DNA from: Acidobacteriota bacterium
Lineage (GTDB): Bacteria; Acidobacteriota; Thermoanaerobaculia; Multivoradales; Multivoraceae
Assembly: GCA_026707545.1 (NCBI GenBank)
Contig: JAPOWR010000005.1
Span: forward strand, 62,001-126,000
DNA length: 64,000 nucleotides
Reading direction: 5' to 3'
Shown here: piece by piece, positions 1 through 8,820 of the stretch
Layout: every line of letters starts with the position of its first letter
Position numbering within the stretch: position 1 is the stretch's first letter
Position numbers and translations under genes: made by a program
Notes under the pieces: model-generated
The model's input: the letters and a program-made list of their open reading frames with translations, nothing else
The model's database searches: none
What the model was told of the DNA's origin: nothing

Positions 1-639
1 TTTCTCCTCCTCGCTGGCAATCCAGGGAATCACGTTGTCAATCATCTCGTAGCTCGAGATTCCGGGCAGTCCGGCACCTGAGACGGCCTGCAGCGTGACC
101 ACCGAGAGGCGGTCGATGCCGAACGCGTCGTGCAGCGGCTTGAGCGCCAGCACCAGGCCGATCGTCGAGCAGTTGGGGTTGGCGACGATGCCGCTCGGGA
201 GCAGGGCGCCATCCGTGGGCGGCGCCAGCAGGTCCAGGTGGTCCGGGTTGACCTCGGGCACCAGCAGCGGGACGTCCTCGTCCATGCGGTGGGCGCTCGC
301 GTTCGTGACCACGAGGCAGCGCCTGGCGAAGACGGGTTCGACTTGCCGGGCCACGCTGGAGTCCAGGGCGGAGAAGACCAGGTCGAAGTCGCCGCCGTCG
401 AGCTCGTCGCAGGTCTGCACGGTCATCGCGGCGATCCGTTCGTCGACCGGCTGGGTCTGGATCCAGGTCACGGCGTCGCGATAGCTCTTCCCGGCCGAGC
501 GCTCGGAAGCCGCCAGGGCCACGATCTCGAACCACGGGTGTCCGGCGAGCAGGGTGACGAACCGCTGGCCCACCGTGCCGGTCGCGCCCAGGACCGCCGC
601 GCGCAGGGGTCGACTCGGGTTCAGGCCAAAAGGACTCAT
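1..639 (-). CDS. asd: Aspartate-semialdehyde dehydrogenase (3' part missing at window edge)
   Basis: Reduces aspartyl-phosphate to aspartate semialdehyde with NADPH, the branch step to lysine, threonine and methionine. I translated 213 codons from the ATG at 639; the frame is open to base 1, so the C-terminal part lies outside the window. The N-terminus has the nucleotide-binding loop GATGTVGQRF (residues 18-27), and NPNCSTIGL places the catalytic cysteine at about residue 157. The ~18-residue lead before the Rossmann strand and the NPNCST context resemble the archaeal/fungal-like Asd branch more than the E. coli form. It lies 43 bp behind the aspartokinase/homoserine dehydrogenase gene on the same strand, so the two are probably co-transcribed as a threonine/methionine pathway operon. 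Identity is secure; subfamily is my inference. Confidence 0.93.
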   Translation of the reverse strand, partial: MSPFGLNPSRPLRAAVLGATGTVGQRFVTLLAGHPWFEIVALAASERSAGKSYRDAVTWIQTQPVDERIAAMTVQTCDELDGGDFDLVFSALDSSVARQVEPVFARRCLVVTNASAHRMDEDVPLLVPEVNPDHLDLLAPPTDGALLPSGIVANPNCSTIGLVLALKPLHDAFGIDRLSVVTLQAVSGAGLPGISSYEMIDNVIPWIASEEEK

Positions 640-682
640 GACGGGCTCCCAGATTGCCGCGGGCCGCCGGAGGAGGGAGCGC

Positions 683-3226
683 TCATGGGGCGGAGCCCCT
701 CTCGGCCCAGGCCCGGAGTATGTCAGCGAAGACACCGCCCGCGGTCAGGTCGGTGCCGGCGCCCGGACCCTGGACGACCAGGGGGCGTTCCCGGTAGCGC
801 TGGCTGCGGAACACGAACATGTTGTCCGAAGCCGGCATGCCCGCCACCGGGTGGTCGGCCGGTACGGCTCGCAGTCCGACCCGGGCGGTGGCCGCTTCGC
901 CGGACAGGTCGAGTTCGGCCAGGTAGGCGAGCTCCAGCCCAGCCGACGCGGCGTCGGCGAAACGGTGCTTCATCTCGCCGTCGGCTACTGCCAGCCGTTC
1001 CCACCAGGCGTCGAGCGGCAGGTCGGCCAGCTCGGGCCGGTCGAGCATGGGTTCGACCTGGATGTCGTCCAGATCGAGATCGCAGCCGCAGAGCCGCGCC
1101 AGGATGAGCAGCTTTCGGGCGACGTCCAGGCCGCCGAGATCGTCTCGCGGATCCGGTTCCGTGTAGCCCAGGCGGTGCGCCTCGCGGACCGCTTCGCTCC
1201 ACACCTCACCGGCGCCCAGCTTGCCGGTCAGATAGGCGAGTGTGCCCGAGAACACGCCGGATACCGTGTCGATGCGGTCGCCCGCGCCGAGCAGCATGTC
1301 CGCGGTGTGGAGCACCGGCAGGCCCGCGCCGACGGTCGCCTCGTGGAAGACGTTCTGCGCTCCGTTCGGCCGGAAGGCGCGAAAGTCGGTGATCGGGCCC
1401 GCGAAGGGCAGCTTGTTCGCGCTGGCGACCGCGGCGCCGGCGGACAGCGCGCCGTGGTAGACGGCGGCCATGGAGCCGCTGGCGGTCACGTCGACCAGCA
1501 CCGTGCGGCCGCCGCCGGCCGCCGTCTCGGCGAGGTGGTCGAGCAGGCGGTTCAGGTCGGCTGCTTCGCCGCTGCGCTCGAGCACGGACCGCCAACCTTC
1601 GGGATCGCTCGCGGCGCCGGCGTCGAGGCTCCTGCCGCGGCGGGTCTGAAGGTGCATGTAGCGAGAGCTGGCCAGGCCCCGCAACTGCAGGTCGATCCCC
1701 TGTCGGGAGAGGGACTCGCGCTCGGCCGCCAGTTGCCGCAGGAGCGCCGAGCCGACCCCGCCGACACCGAGGACGTAGACCGCGAGCCGTCCCGAAGCGG
1801 CCCGGTGGAAGAACTCCCGGTGGATCCAGCGGACCGCCCGGCCCTCGTCGGCCCTGGCCACGACCATCGAGATGTTCCGTTCGGACGACCCCTGGGCCAC
1901 GGCCCTCACATTCACGCCGCGCCGGCCCAGGATGCCGAACACGCGTCCGGCAATGCCGGGCCGATCCCGCATGCCGTCGCCGACCACGGCAACGATCGAC
2001 TGGTCCCGCTCGACCCTGATGGGCCGCACCGATCCGGCCGCGATCTCCGCCTGGAACTCGGCGTCTACCGCCTTCGTGGCCGCTTCGGAGACGCCGGGCT
2101 CGACCGCGAAGCAGATCGAGTGCTCGCTCGAGGCCTGGGAGATCAGGATCGCGCTGGCGCCGCTCGCCGCCAGGGCGTCGAACAGCCGCGCGGCGACTCC
2201 CGGGGTGCCGACCAGGTTATCGCCGACCAGGAGCATCAGGTGGACGTCGTCGATCGAGGAGATGCCGGTGACCGCGGTTCCCCGGGCCCTTTCCCTGGCG
2301 AGTCCGTCGTCGTCGATCAGCGTGCCGGGATGCTCGGGATCGAGGGTGTTGCGGACGAGCAGAGGAATGCCACGGCGCCGCGCCGGCGTCACGGTCGGCG
2401 GATAGACGACCCTGGCGCCGAAGTGGGAGAGTTCGAGCATCTCCTCGTAGCTCAGCCGCGGGATCGGCAACGCGTCCTCCACGCGCCGGGGGTCGGCCGT
2501 CATCACGCCTGGAACGTCGGTCCAGATCTCGATCCGCTCGGCCTCGAGCGCGGCGCCAACGAGGGCAGCGGTGAGGTCGGAGCCGCTGCGTCCCAGGGTC
2601 GTCGTCTCACCCTCCGGACTACTTCCCAGGAAACCGGTGATCACCTGCAGCGGGGCGTCGCGCCCCAGTGCGGCGAAGTGGGAGGCGATCGCCCGGAGAG
2701 TCGGTTCCAGATCGACCGTCGCCCCCTGGAACGAGCGATCGGTCAAGACCATGGGACGTGCGTCGCAGGCCTCGGCGGGCAGCCCCTCGGCGCGCAGCGC
2801 CGCGGCCAGGAGCTGGGTCGACAGGAGTTCCCCGTGGCAGACGACCCGGTCGATCAGGGCGTTGTCCGATCGGCCCTCGCCAGCACCGCTCGCCTCGCAG
2901 TCGCTCAGTGCCGATGCAAGGTCGTCGCACAGGGCTTCGACCCTGGCCGCGACCGCCGGCCGTTCGTCGTCGGCCGCCACCTCGGCCGCGATGTCCAGAT
3001 GATGGACGCGAAGCGCCTCCGCCTCGCGCGCCGCCTCAGCCCGATCGCGGCCCTCGAGCCAGGCCGAGGCAAGCCCGAGCAGCCGGTCGGTGACCCCGCC
3101 CAGGGCGGACACCACCACCGCGCCGTTCGCGGCCGAGCCCTCGAGCCGCCGCCGCACGATGCGGGCCGCGACCTGCAGCCGGCCTGCATCGGCCACGGAG
3201 GAGCCGCCGAACTTGAGGACCTTCAT
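683..3226 (-). CDS. thrA: Bifunctional aspartokinase / homoserine dehydrogenase
   Basis: Catalyses the first (aspartate phosphorylation) and third (semialdehyde to homoserine) steps of threonine and methionine synthesis. The 847-residue protein begins with the kinase signature KFGGSS (residues 5-10). The kinase domain covers about 1-300 and holds GRSGSDLTAAL. Paired ACT-like regulatory segments lie at about 310-465 (VVGDGMRDRPGIAGRVF, RGVNVRAVAQGSSERNIS). A homoserine dehydrogenase half follows, with a VLGVGGVGSALL nucleotide loop, SGVFSGTLAYL and the GYTEPDPRDDLGGLD motif. Length and order match the ThrA/MetL type (about 810-820 residues in enterobacteria). The fused ACT domains make feedback inhibition by an end product likely, but which amino acid cannot be read from sequence. 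No leader-peptide attenuator is visible upstream. asd follows on the same strand. Confidence 0.96.
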   Translation of the reverse strand: MKVLKFGGSSVADAGRLQVAARIVRRRLEGSAANGAVVVSALGGVTDRLLGLASAWLEGRDRAEAAREAEALRVHHLDIAAEVAADDERPAVAARVEALCDDLASALSDCEASGAGEGRSDNALIDRVVCHGELLSTQLLAAALRAEGLPAEACDARPMVLTDRSFQGATVDLEPTLRAIASHFAALGRDAPLQVITGFLGSSPEGETTTLGRSGSDLTAALVGAALEAERIEIWTDVPGVMTADPRRVEDALPIPRLSYEEMLELSHFGARVVYPPTVTPARRRGIPLLVRNTLDPEHPGTLIDDDGLARERARGTAVTGISSIDDVHLMLLVGDNLVGTPGVAARLFDALAASGASAILISQASSEHSICFAVEPGVSEAATKAVDAEFQAEIAAGSVRPIRVERDQSIVAVVGDGMRDRPGIAGRVFGILGRRGVNVRAVAQGSSERNISMVVARADEGRAVRWIHREFFHRAASGRLAVYVLGVGGVGSALLRQLAAERESLSRQGIDLQLRGLASSRYMHLQTRRGRSLDAGAASDPEGWRSVLERSGEAADLNRLLDHLAETAAGGGRTVLVDVTASGSMAAVYHGALSAGAAVASANKLPFAGPITDFRAFRPNGAQNVFHEATVGAGLPVLHTADMLLGAGDRIDTVSGVFSGTLAYLTGKLGAGEVWSEAVREAHRLGYTEPDPRDDLGGLDVARKLLILARLCGCDLDLDDIQVEPMLDRPELADLPLDAWWERLAVADGEMKHRFADAASAGLELAYLAELDLSGEAATARVGLRAVPADHPVAGMPASDNMFVFRSQRYRERPLVVQGPGAGTDLTAGGVFADILRAWAERGSAP

Positions 3227-3332
3227 GATGCGTCGGAGGTGGAGTCACGTCGTCGGTAGGGCGCGAAAGGCGCATTAGCGTACACGCCAACGCGAGCGGG
3301 CGCTATGGCGTGAGTTCGCCGAAGCGAGTCGT

Positions 3333-3663
3333 CGGACGCACCCGCCCTTGGGTCCGGAGGGGTCAGCTCCCAGGGTGACGTGAGCGCTTGAGAGGAGATG
3401 TGAGGGGATGGCGCTCACTCCGCTTCACTCGCTCCGGTTGGGCGTCGGTGCCTGTGCTGTCGTTGGCCGTCGCTCGTTCAGAGGCACCTGGGAGCCGACC
3501 CCTCCGGACCCGACCGGGCTGGACGTCGTTGCCGTGAGGCGAGGCATCGACCTGCAACGCCCGCAGCTGTGACATGTGATCCGCACGTACAGAAGCCCGC
3601 CTCACCAGGGCCGCTCTCTGGGTGCGACCCTGTGGTCCGCATCCGCCGTAGGCGGAATCCGCG
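3333..3663. repeat. Left ~331-bp inverted repeat flanking ruvB
   Basis: This stretch fills most of the 474-bp gap between thrA and ruvB and carries no credible gene. Read backwards, the block at 4754-5091 matches it with only scattered differences and a few small indels: the CGGACGCACCCGCCC outer end, the block around 3410-3445 (GCGCTCACTCCGCTTCACTC), GACGTCGTTGCCGTGAGGCG, and the ATCCGCC..GGCGGA inner palindrome. Inside the copy, 3351-3374 and 3487-3510 form a 24-base inverted pair with one mismatch, so each copy can itself fold into a large hairpin. The inner end is related to the element at 58168-58326 (CTCTGGGTGCG, GTGATCCGCACGTA). No transposase is present, so it looks like a non-autonomous, MITE-like or recombination-derived repeat. 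Confidence 0.9.
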
Positions 3664-3700
3664 CGGGCTGAGTGTGCAGGGGCCGCGATAGCATTCGACC

Positions 3701-4732
3701 ATGGCCGGGACCGGCGCCACCGACGGTGAAGAGAGCGTTCTCTCAGCCGTCGGGGACGCGGAGGATCGCCGTCTCGAACCGTCGCTTCGGCCTCAGCGGC
3801 TGAGCGAGTATCTGGGCCAGGAGAAGATCGTCGAGCTGCTCGACATCTACATGCAGGCCGCGCGCCGGCGCGGCGAAGCTCTGGACCATGTGCTGCTGTT
3901 CGGGCCTCCCGGGCTGGGCAAGACGACCCTCGCGCACATCATCGCGAGGGAGATGGGTTCGGCGCTGCGATCCACGTCCGGTCCGGTCCTGGAGCGGGCG
4001 GGCGACCTGGCGGCAATCCTGACCAACCTCGAACCCGGAGATGTCCTCTTCATCGACGAGATCCACCGTCTCGGTCCCACCGTCGAGGAGATCCTCTACC
4101 CGGCGCTGGAGGACTTCCAACTCGATCTGGTGATCGGCTCCGGACCGATGGCCAGGACGGTACGTATCGATCTGCCCCGCTTCACGCTGGTTGGGGCCAC
4201 GACCCGCGCCGGCCTGATCACGCCGCCGCTGCAAGGGAGGTTCGGCATCGTCCACCGGCTCGACTTCTACGGTCCAGACGTCCTCAGCGTGATCATCCAG
4301 CGCTCGGCCGAGCTGCTCGAGGTGCCCGTCGATCTCGGCGGCGCCGACGAGATCGCACGGCGCAGCCGCGGCACGCCAAGGATCGCGAACCGGCTGCTGC
4401 GCCGGGTGCGGGACTACGCGCAGATCGAAGCCGACGGTCGGATCGACCGCGACACCGCAAACGAGGCTCTCCTTCAGCAGGAGGTCGACGAGCAGGGCCT
4501 GGACAAGATCGACCGCAGGATCATGAAACTGCTGATCGAACAGTACGGGGGCGGCCCGGCGGGCCTGAAGGCACTCGCGGCGTCGGTCGGTGAAGACGAG
4601 GGGACGATCGAGGACTTCTACGAGCCGTACCTGGTTCAGAAGGGATTCCTCCAGCGCACCCGCCGCGGCCGCGTAGCCACCAAGCGAGCCTACGAGCACC
4701 TGGACCTGCAAGTCCGGGGCACCCTGTTCTGA
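3701..4732 (+). CDS. ruvB: Holliday junction branch-migration ATPase RuvB
   Basis: Hexameric AAA+ motor that, with RuvA, drives branch migration at Holliday junctions. The 343-residue protein has the RuvB N-terminal segment (LRPQRLSEYLGQEKI), Walker A GPPGLGKT at residues 68-75, Walker B with DEIHRL, the arginine-finger region GATTRAGLITPPLQGRFG, and the C-terminal winged helix (PYLVQKGFLQRTRRGRVAT). Length matches the family. The gene stands alone on the plus strand, framed on both sides by copies of one inverted repeat, and is convergent with ruvA. In most bacteria ruvA and ruvB are adjacent and collinear; flipping the segment between the repeats would restore that order here. No ruvC is in the window. 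The start is the ATG at 3701, 38 bp beyond the left repeat, which may therefore supply the upstream DNA. Confidence 0.97.
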   Translation: MAGTGATDGEESVLSAVGDAEDRRLEPSLRPQRLSEYLGQEKIVELLDIYMQAARRRGEALDHVLLFGPPGLGKTTLAHIIAREMGSALRSTSGPVLERAGDLAAILTNLEPGDVLFIDEIHRLGPTVEEILYPALEDFQLDLVIGSGPMARTVRIDLPRFTLVGATTRAGLITPPLQGRFGIVHRLDFYGPDVLSVIIQRSAELLEVPVDLGGADEIARRSRGTPRIANRLLRRVRDYAQIEADGRIDRDTANEALLQQEVDEQGLDKIDRRIMKLLIEQYGGGPAGLKALAASVGEDEGTIEDFYEPYLVQKGFLQRTRRGRVATKRAYEHLDLQVRGTLF

Positions 4733-4753
4733 AACAGACACAGCGTCCGCCGA

Positions 4754-5091
4754 CGCGGATTCCGCCTGCGGCGGATGCGGACCAGAAGGTCCGCGCACCC
4801 AGAGATCGGTCCCGGTGGGGCGGATTTCTCTACATGCGGATCACATGAGACCGCTGCGGGCTTTGCAGGTCGGTGCCCTCGCCTCACGGCAACGACGTCC
4901 AGCCCGGTCGGGGCTGGAGGGGTCAGCTCCCAGGTGCCTCTGAACGAGCGACGGCCACCGACAGCACATGAACCGACGCCCAACCGGAGCGAGTGAAGCG
5001 GAGTGAGCGCCACCCCCTCCCATCTCCAATCGAGCGCTCACGTCACCCTGGGAGCCGACCCCTCCGGACCCAGGACGGGCGGGTGCGTCCG
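4754..5091. repeat. Right ~338-bp inverted repeat flanking ruvB
   Basis: Reverse-complement partner of 3333-3663; together the two copies bracket ruvB in opposite orientation. It fills almost the whole 374-bp ruvB-ruvA interval and has no credible gene. Internal inverted arms are at about 4914-4934 and 5047-5070 (CTCCCAGG / CCTGGGAG with flanking GGAGGGG / CCCCTCC). The ruvB-proximal part contains the hairpin GCGGACC-AGAA-GGTCCGC followed by GCACCCAGAGA. The same string forms the termini of the 159-bp element at 58168-58326, which shows that all three belong to one repeat family. The left copy has degenerated at this hairpin (GCGACCCTGTGGTCCGC). Confidence 0.9.
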
Positions 5092-5106
5092 GCGCGTCCG
5101 AGGCGT

Positions 5107-5724
5107 TCAGAGCCGGGAGAGCTGGCGCAGGCTCTGGCGGAGGAGTTCCTGGAACTCGACGTCGCGGTGCTCGGTGAGGACGCGGGACACAGCCCGACGG
5201 GCTTCGTTCGGGCGGTAGCCGAGGTTGAGCAGGGCGCTGATGACCTGCTCCTGGTCGTCCTCCAGTTCCGGTTCCGTCTCGGCCGGCGGCGGCTCGGCGC
5301 CGGACTCGGCTAGCAGCAGCTTCGCCTTTTCCTTCAGTTCCAGGACCATTCGCTCGGCGGTCTTGCGGCCGATCCCCGGGATCCGGGTCAGGGCGGCGAC
5401 GTTGCCGCCGGCGATGGCCGTCAGCAGGTCGGCGGTCGAACCGCCGGAGAGAACGACCTGGGCCAGCCGGGGTCCGACACCGCTGACGCCGAGGCAGTGT
5501 TCGAACAGGGTGCGCTCCGCCTCGGTCCAGAAGCCGAACAATTCGATCGCGTCGGCGCGCACGTGGGTGTGGATGTGGAGACCGAACTCGGCGTCGGCTT
5601 CCAGCTTGTCCAGCTCGAACCAGGTCGAGAGGGGGATGCGTACGGAGTACCCGACGCCGCCCACGTCGAGCACCAGGAGTTCGGGACCCAGGGACTGACG
5701 ACGCCCGCGCAGGTAGCCGATCAA
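5107..5724 (-). CDS. ruvA: Holliday junction DNA helicase subunit RuvA
   Basis: Tetrameric Holliday-junction-binding partner of RuvB. The 205-residue protein starts MIGYLRGR, typical of RuvA, followed by the OB-fold with VGGVGYSVRIPLST. The helix-hairpin-helix domain carries LFEHCLGVSGVGPRLAQ and LTRIPGIGRKTAERMVLEL. After a Glu-rich linker (about 140-160) comes the small C-terminal domain III that contacts RuvB (ALLNLGYRPNEARRAV). Length matches the family. It is transcribed on the minus strand, 25 bp downstream of the PpiD-like gene, and runs convergently towards ruvB with one repeat copy between them, so the usual ruvAB transcriptional coupling is broken. Confidence 0.96.
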   Translation of the reverse strand: MIGYLRGRRQSLGPELLVLDVGGVGYSVRIPLSTWFELDKLEADAEFGLHIHTHVRADAIELFGFWTEAERTLFEHCLGVSGVGPRLAQVVLSGGSTADLLTAIAGGNVAALTRIPGIGRKTAERMVLELKEKAKLLLAESGAEPPPAETEPELEDDQEQVISALLNLGYRPNEARRAVSRVLTEHRDVEFQELLRQSLRQLSRL

Positions 5725-5749
5725 GCGGGAGTCGCGGGCCGTGCGGCGG

Positions 5750-7702
5750 TCAGGTTCCGGCCGCCTCGGTCTCTCCGAGACCGAAGTTCTCGATGAAGTC
5801 CTTCGTGTAGCTGACGCCGAGCTCTTCTCGCAGGCGTCCGAGCACGGATTGCAGCATGCTCAAGGTGCGTTCGGCCAGGAGCTCGTTCCGGGTCGACGCC
5901 GGATCGAACTGCAGCGGGTCGAAGGACTGCCGTTCCGTGACCTCGAACAGCACGCCGCCGAACGGCGTGTCGACCGGGCCGCCGAACTGGCCCGCGGAGA
6001 GACCGAAGACCTCCCGGGAGAGGTCGGGCGCGGCGCCCAGGGCTCCGATCGGCTGCCGCAGGCCGAAGCTGCCGCTCTCCTCCACCGTCGCGTCGAACTC
6101 GTTCGCCGCGTCGTCCAGGCTCAGTCCCCCGTCCAGCCGCTGCTTCGTCTCGGTGAGCGCGGCGGTCAGCAGTTCGTCCTCCTTCTGACGGCGCAGCGCG
6201 TCGCGTACGTCGACCTCGACCTCCGCGAACTCGGCATCGCGCGGTGGCAGGGCCTCCAATAGCGAGAGGAGAGCCCAACCGGCCGCGATCCGGACCGGCT
6301 GCGACCACGCGCCGGATTCCAGGCCGAACGCCTCCGAGGAGAAGTTGAAGTTGCGGCCGACGCCGGGAACGGCGTCGGCCTCGGCGAACGGCTCGGTGAC
6401 CTCGAAGCTGAGACCCTCGGCGGCGGCCAGTTCACGGGCCTCCGTTTCGCCCTCGAAGGGCTGGTCCGCCAGCCTCCCGGCGAGAGCGTCGATGCGGCTC
6501 CGGCCCTCCTCCTCCGCCCTGGTGGCCAGGAGCTGGACGCGGATCAGGTTGCTCACCTCCTCCAGGGTCTGCCGCCCACCTTCCCTGCGGTCGTGAACCA
6601 GGATCAGGTGGTGTCCGGTGCGGGGTCCGAGCTGGTTCTCGATCGGACCGACCAGCTCGCCGCTGGCGGCACCGAAGGCCGCGTCCTCGAAAGCCGCTGT
6701 CATCGCGCCCCGGCCGAAGTAACCGAGGTCGCCGCCGTTCTCCCTGTTCGCCTCGTCGTCCGAGTGTTCGGCGGCCAGCGCGGCGAAGTCCTCGCCCGCC
6801 TCGATGCGCCGGCGCAGGTCGTTCAACTCCGCGCGGGCCTGCTCGCCGCTGCGACTCGCGGTCTCGAGCAGGAGGATGTGGCTGGCCCTCACCTGTTCCG
6901 GCACTTCGAACTGCGCCGTGTTGTCGTCGTAGTACCGCCGGACCTCTTCGTCCGTCACTTCGAGTTCGGCCCGGACCGTGTTCGTGTTGACCAGGAGGTA
7001 GCCGACCCGTCTGCGCTCCGGCAGCCGGAAGTCGTCCCTGTTCTCGTCGAAGAAGGCGGCGGCCTCCTCGGCGGAAGGTTCGGCATCCGCCCCATAGCGG
7101 CTGGCGGGAACCTGGATGTAGCGGATGGCCGCCCGCTCGGCGGCGTCGCGAGCCCGCCGTTCGACTTCGGCGTCGGAGACGTGGGCGACCTCGGTCAGGG
7201 CCGCCTGCAGCTTGCCCACCAGGAGGGACGTACGCAGCTCGGCCTCGAACTCGTCCACCGTGTAGCGGGCCCTGCGCAGGGCATCCTGGTACTGGCGGGC
7301 GCCGACGAAGTTGCCGGCGGCGTCGGTCAGGGCGGGTATCGAGAGGATCTCCTCCTGCAGCTCGTCGTCGCTGACCGTCAGTCCCAGCCGTTCGGCCTCC
7401 CGGGTGAGGAGGCGGTCGTTGATCAGGGCTTCGAGCGTCTGCACGGGCAACTGCAGTTGATCGGCGAGGTCCGCCGTGTACGCGTCGCCGTAGATCTCCC
7501 GGTAGCGGTTCTCGGCGTTCCGGTAGGCGCGCTCGAACTCGCTGAAGGTGATGTCCTCCCGGCCGACCTTGGCTGCGACCTGGTTGATCTGGGTGCCGTC
7601 GAGCGCCTGAAAGTCCGTGAAGACCAGCAGGACGAACACTCCGGCGAGTCCGATCGCCAGCGGGTAGAAGCTCTTGATGTTCTTTCGGATGACGTTCAGC
7701 AT
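5750..7702 (-). CDS. PpiD-like membrane-anchored periplasmic peptidyl-prolyl isomerase
   Basis: Folding helper of the SurA/PpiD class, expected to be anchored in the inner membrane with its bulk in the periplasm. I start at the ATG at 7702, giving 650 residues beginning MLNVIRKNIKSFYPLAIGLA; the frame stays open upstream but that part lies over mreB. One membrane segment is at about 13-28. A SurA-like N-terminal chaperone region follows (about 40-220, with ITFSEFERAYRNAENRY). The parvulin domain lies at about 255-360 (VRASHILLLE, GGDLGYFGRGAMTAAFEDAA). The C-terminal ~280 residues contain further parvulin-like repeats. E. coli PpiD is about 620 residues with the same plan. It is divergent from mreB (63-bp gap) and followed by ruvA. 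PpiD is favoured over SurA because there is a transmembrane segment and no cleavage site. Confidence 0.88.
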   Translation of the reverse strand: MLNVIRKNIKSFYPLAIGLAGVFVLLVFTDFQALDGTQINQVAAKVGREDITFSEFERAYRNAENRYREIYGDAYTADLADQLQLPVQTLEALINDRLLTREAERLGLTVSDDELQEEILSIPALTDAAGNFVGARQYQDALRRARYTVDEFEAELRTSLLVGKLQAALTEVAHVSDAEVERRARDAAERAAIRYIQVPASRYGADAEPSAEEAAAFFDENRDDFRLPERRRVGYLLVNTNTVRAELEVTDEEVRRYYDDNTAQFEVPEQVRASHILLLETASRSGEQARAELNDLRRRIEAGEDFAALAAEHSDDEANRENGGDLGYFGRGAMTAAFEDAAFGAASGELVGPIENQLGPRTGHHLILVHDRREGGRQTLEEVSNLIRVQLLATRAEEEGRSRIDALAGRLADQPFEGETEARELAAAEGLSFEVTEPFAEADAVPGVGRNFNFSSEAFGLESGAWSQPVRIAAGWALLSLLEALPPRDAEFAEVEVDVRDALRRQKEDELLTAALTETKQRLDGGLSLDDAANEFDATVEESGSFGLRQPIGALGAAPDLSREVFGLSAGQFGGPVDTPFGGVLFEVTERQSFDPLQFDPASTRNELLAERTLSMLQSVLGRLREELGVSYTKDFIENFGLGETEAAGT

Positions 7703-7765
7703 GGCGGTGGCTCCACTGCCGCGTGCGCAAGCGGTGACGATGGTAACAGGATAAGGTTCGCCCCG

Positions 7766-8782
7766 ATGCGCTTCCTGCATTGGTTCTCCAGCGATCTGGC
7801 AATCGACCTGGGGACCGCGAACACGCTCGTGTTCACCCAGGCGAACGGCATCGTCGTGCGCGAGCCGTCGGTCGTGGTCGTGAACAACCAGAGCAACCGC
7901 ATCGAGGCGGTCGGCGCCGAGGCCAAGGAGATGCTGGGCCGCACGCCCGGGATCCTGGTGCTCGTGCGGCCGATGAAGGACGGCGTGATCGCCGACTTCG
8001 AGATGACCGAGCAGATGCTCAAGTACTTCATTCGCAAGGCCCATCACGGCTGGCGTTTCGCCCGCCCGCGGATCGTGATCGGCGTGCCGTCCGAGATCAC
8101 TCCCGTGGAGAAGCGCGCGGTGCGGGAGTCGGCCATGAGCGCCGGCGCCTCGGAGGTCTTCCTGGTCGAGCAGGCCATGATGGCCGCGATCGGCGCCGGT
8201 CTGCCGATCACCGAACCGACCGGCAACATGATCGTGGACATCGGAGGCGGCACGACCGATGTCGCCGTCATCTCGCTCGCCGGGACGGTGTACAGCCGGT
8301 CGTTGCGGGTGGCGGGCAACGCGATGGACGACGCGATCGCCCAGCACCTGAAGAAGGAGCACAATCTCCTGATCGGCGAGCGGACGGCAGAGGGAATCAA
8401 GGTCGAGATCGGCTCCGCGTTTCCCCTCCAGAAGAAGATGCACATGAACATCACGGGGCGCGACCTCGTGAAGGGCGTGCCGCGCAGTCTGAAGGTCTCC
8501 GACGGAGAGATCCGCGAAGCGCTGGCCGAGCCGGTGTCCGCGATCGTCAATTCGGTGCTTCAGGCCCTCGAACGGATGCCGCCTGAGCTTTCAGCCGACG
8601 TGATGGACAAGGGCATCGTGCTGTCCGGCGGCGGAGCTCTGCTCCACGCTCTCGACCAGCGCCTGCGCGAGGCGACGGGACTGCCGGTCTTCGCCGCCGA
8701 GGATCCGCTTGCGTCCGTCGTTCTCGGCACCGGCCGGGCACTGCGGGACATCGATCTGCTGCGAAGGGTCTCCGTTCGCTAG
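7766..8782 (+). CDS. mreB: Rod shape-determining actin homologue MreB
   Basis: Membrane-associated actin-like filament protein that directs the elongation machinery. The 338-residue protein opens MRFLHWFSSDLAIDLGTANT; the amphipathic start MRFLHWF probably binds the membrane and DLGTANT is the phosphate-1 loop. The phosphate-2 loop is MIVDIGGGTTDVAVISL and the adenosine motif is GIVLSGGGALLHALD. Length matches the family. The start is the ATG at 7766; the open frame upstream is antisense to the PpiD-like gene. It is the first gene of a mreB-mreC-mreD-mrdA-rodA cluster, 38 bp before mreC. Its promoter must lie in the 63-bp divergent gap or within the opposing gene; I could not pick one out. 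Confidence 0.97.
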   Translation: MRFLHWFSSDLAIDLGTANTLVFTQANGIVVREPSVVVVNNQSNRIEAVGAEAKEMLGRTPGILVLVRPMKDGVIADFEMTEQMLKYFIRKAHHGWRFARPRIVIGVPSEITPVEKRAVRESAMSAGASEVFLVEQAMMAAIGAGLPITEPTGNMIVDIGGGTTDVAVISLAGTVYSRSLRVAGNAMDDAIAQHLKKEHNLLIGERTAEGIKVEIGSAFPLQKKMHMNITGRDLVKGVPRSLKVSDGEIREALAEPVSAIVNSVLQALERMPPELSADVMDKGIVLSGGGALLHALDQRLREATGLPVFAAEDPLASVVLGTGRALRDIDLLRRVSVR

Positions 8783-8820
8783 CGCAGGCTCCTAGGCACG
8801 AAGAGCTAAGGTCTTCCTGG

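Noticed and set aside
554..3259. 901-codon open frame on the plus strand opposite thrA
   Set aside because: Antisense shadow of a high-GC gene; Arg/Gly/Ala-rich with no motifs, while thrA is complete on the other strand.
3227..3332. Threonine-type attenuator or riboswitch before thrA
   Set aside because: No run of Thr/Ile codons, leader peptide or terminator/antiterminator pair was found.
5092..5106. ruvC near ruvA/ruvB
   Set aside because: No RuvC resolvase motifs on either strand near these genes; ruvC must lie elsewhere if present.
7703..8443. N-terminal extension of the PpiD-like frame to 8443
   Set aside because: The extension runs antisense to mreB; the conserved protein with its membrane helix starts at the ATG at 7702.
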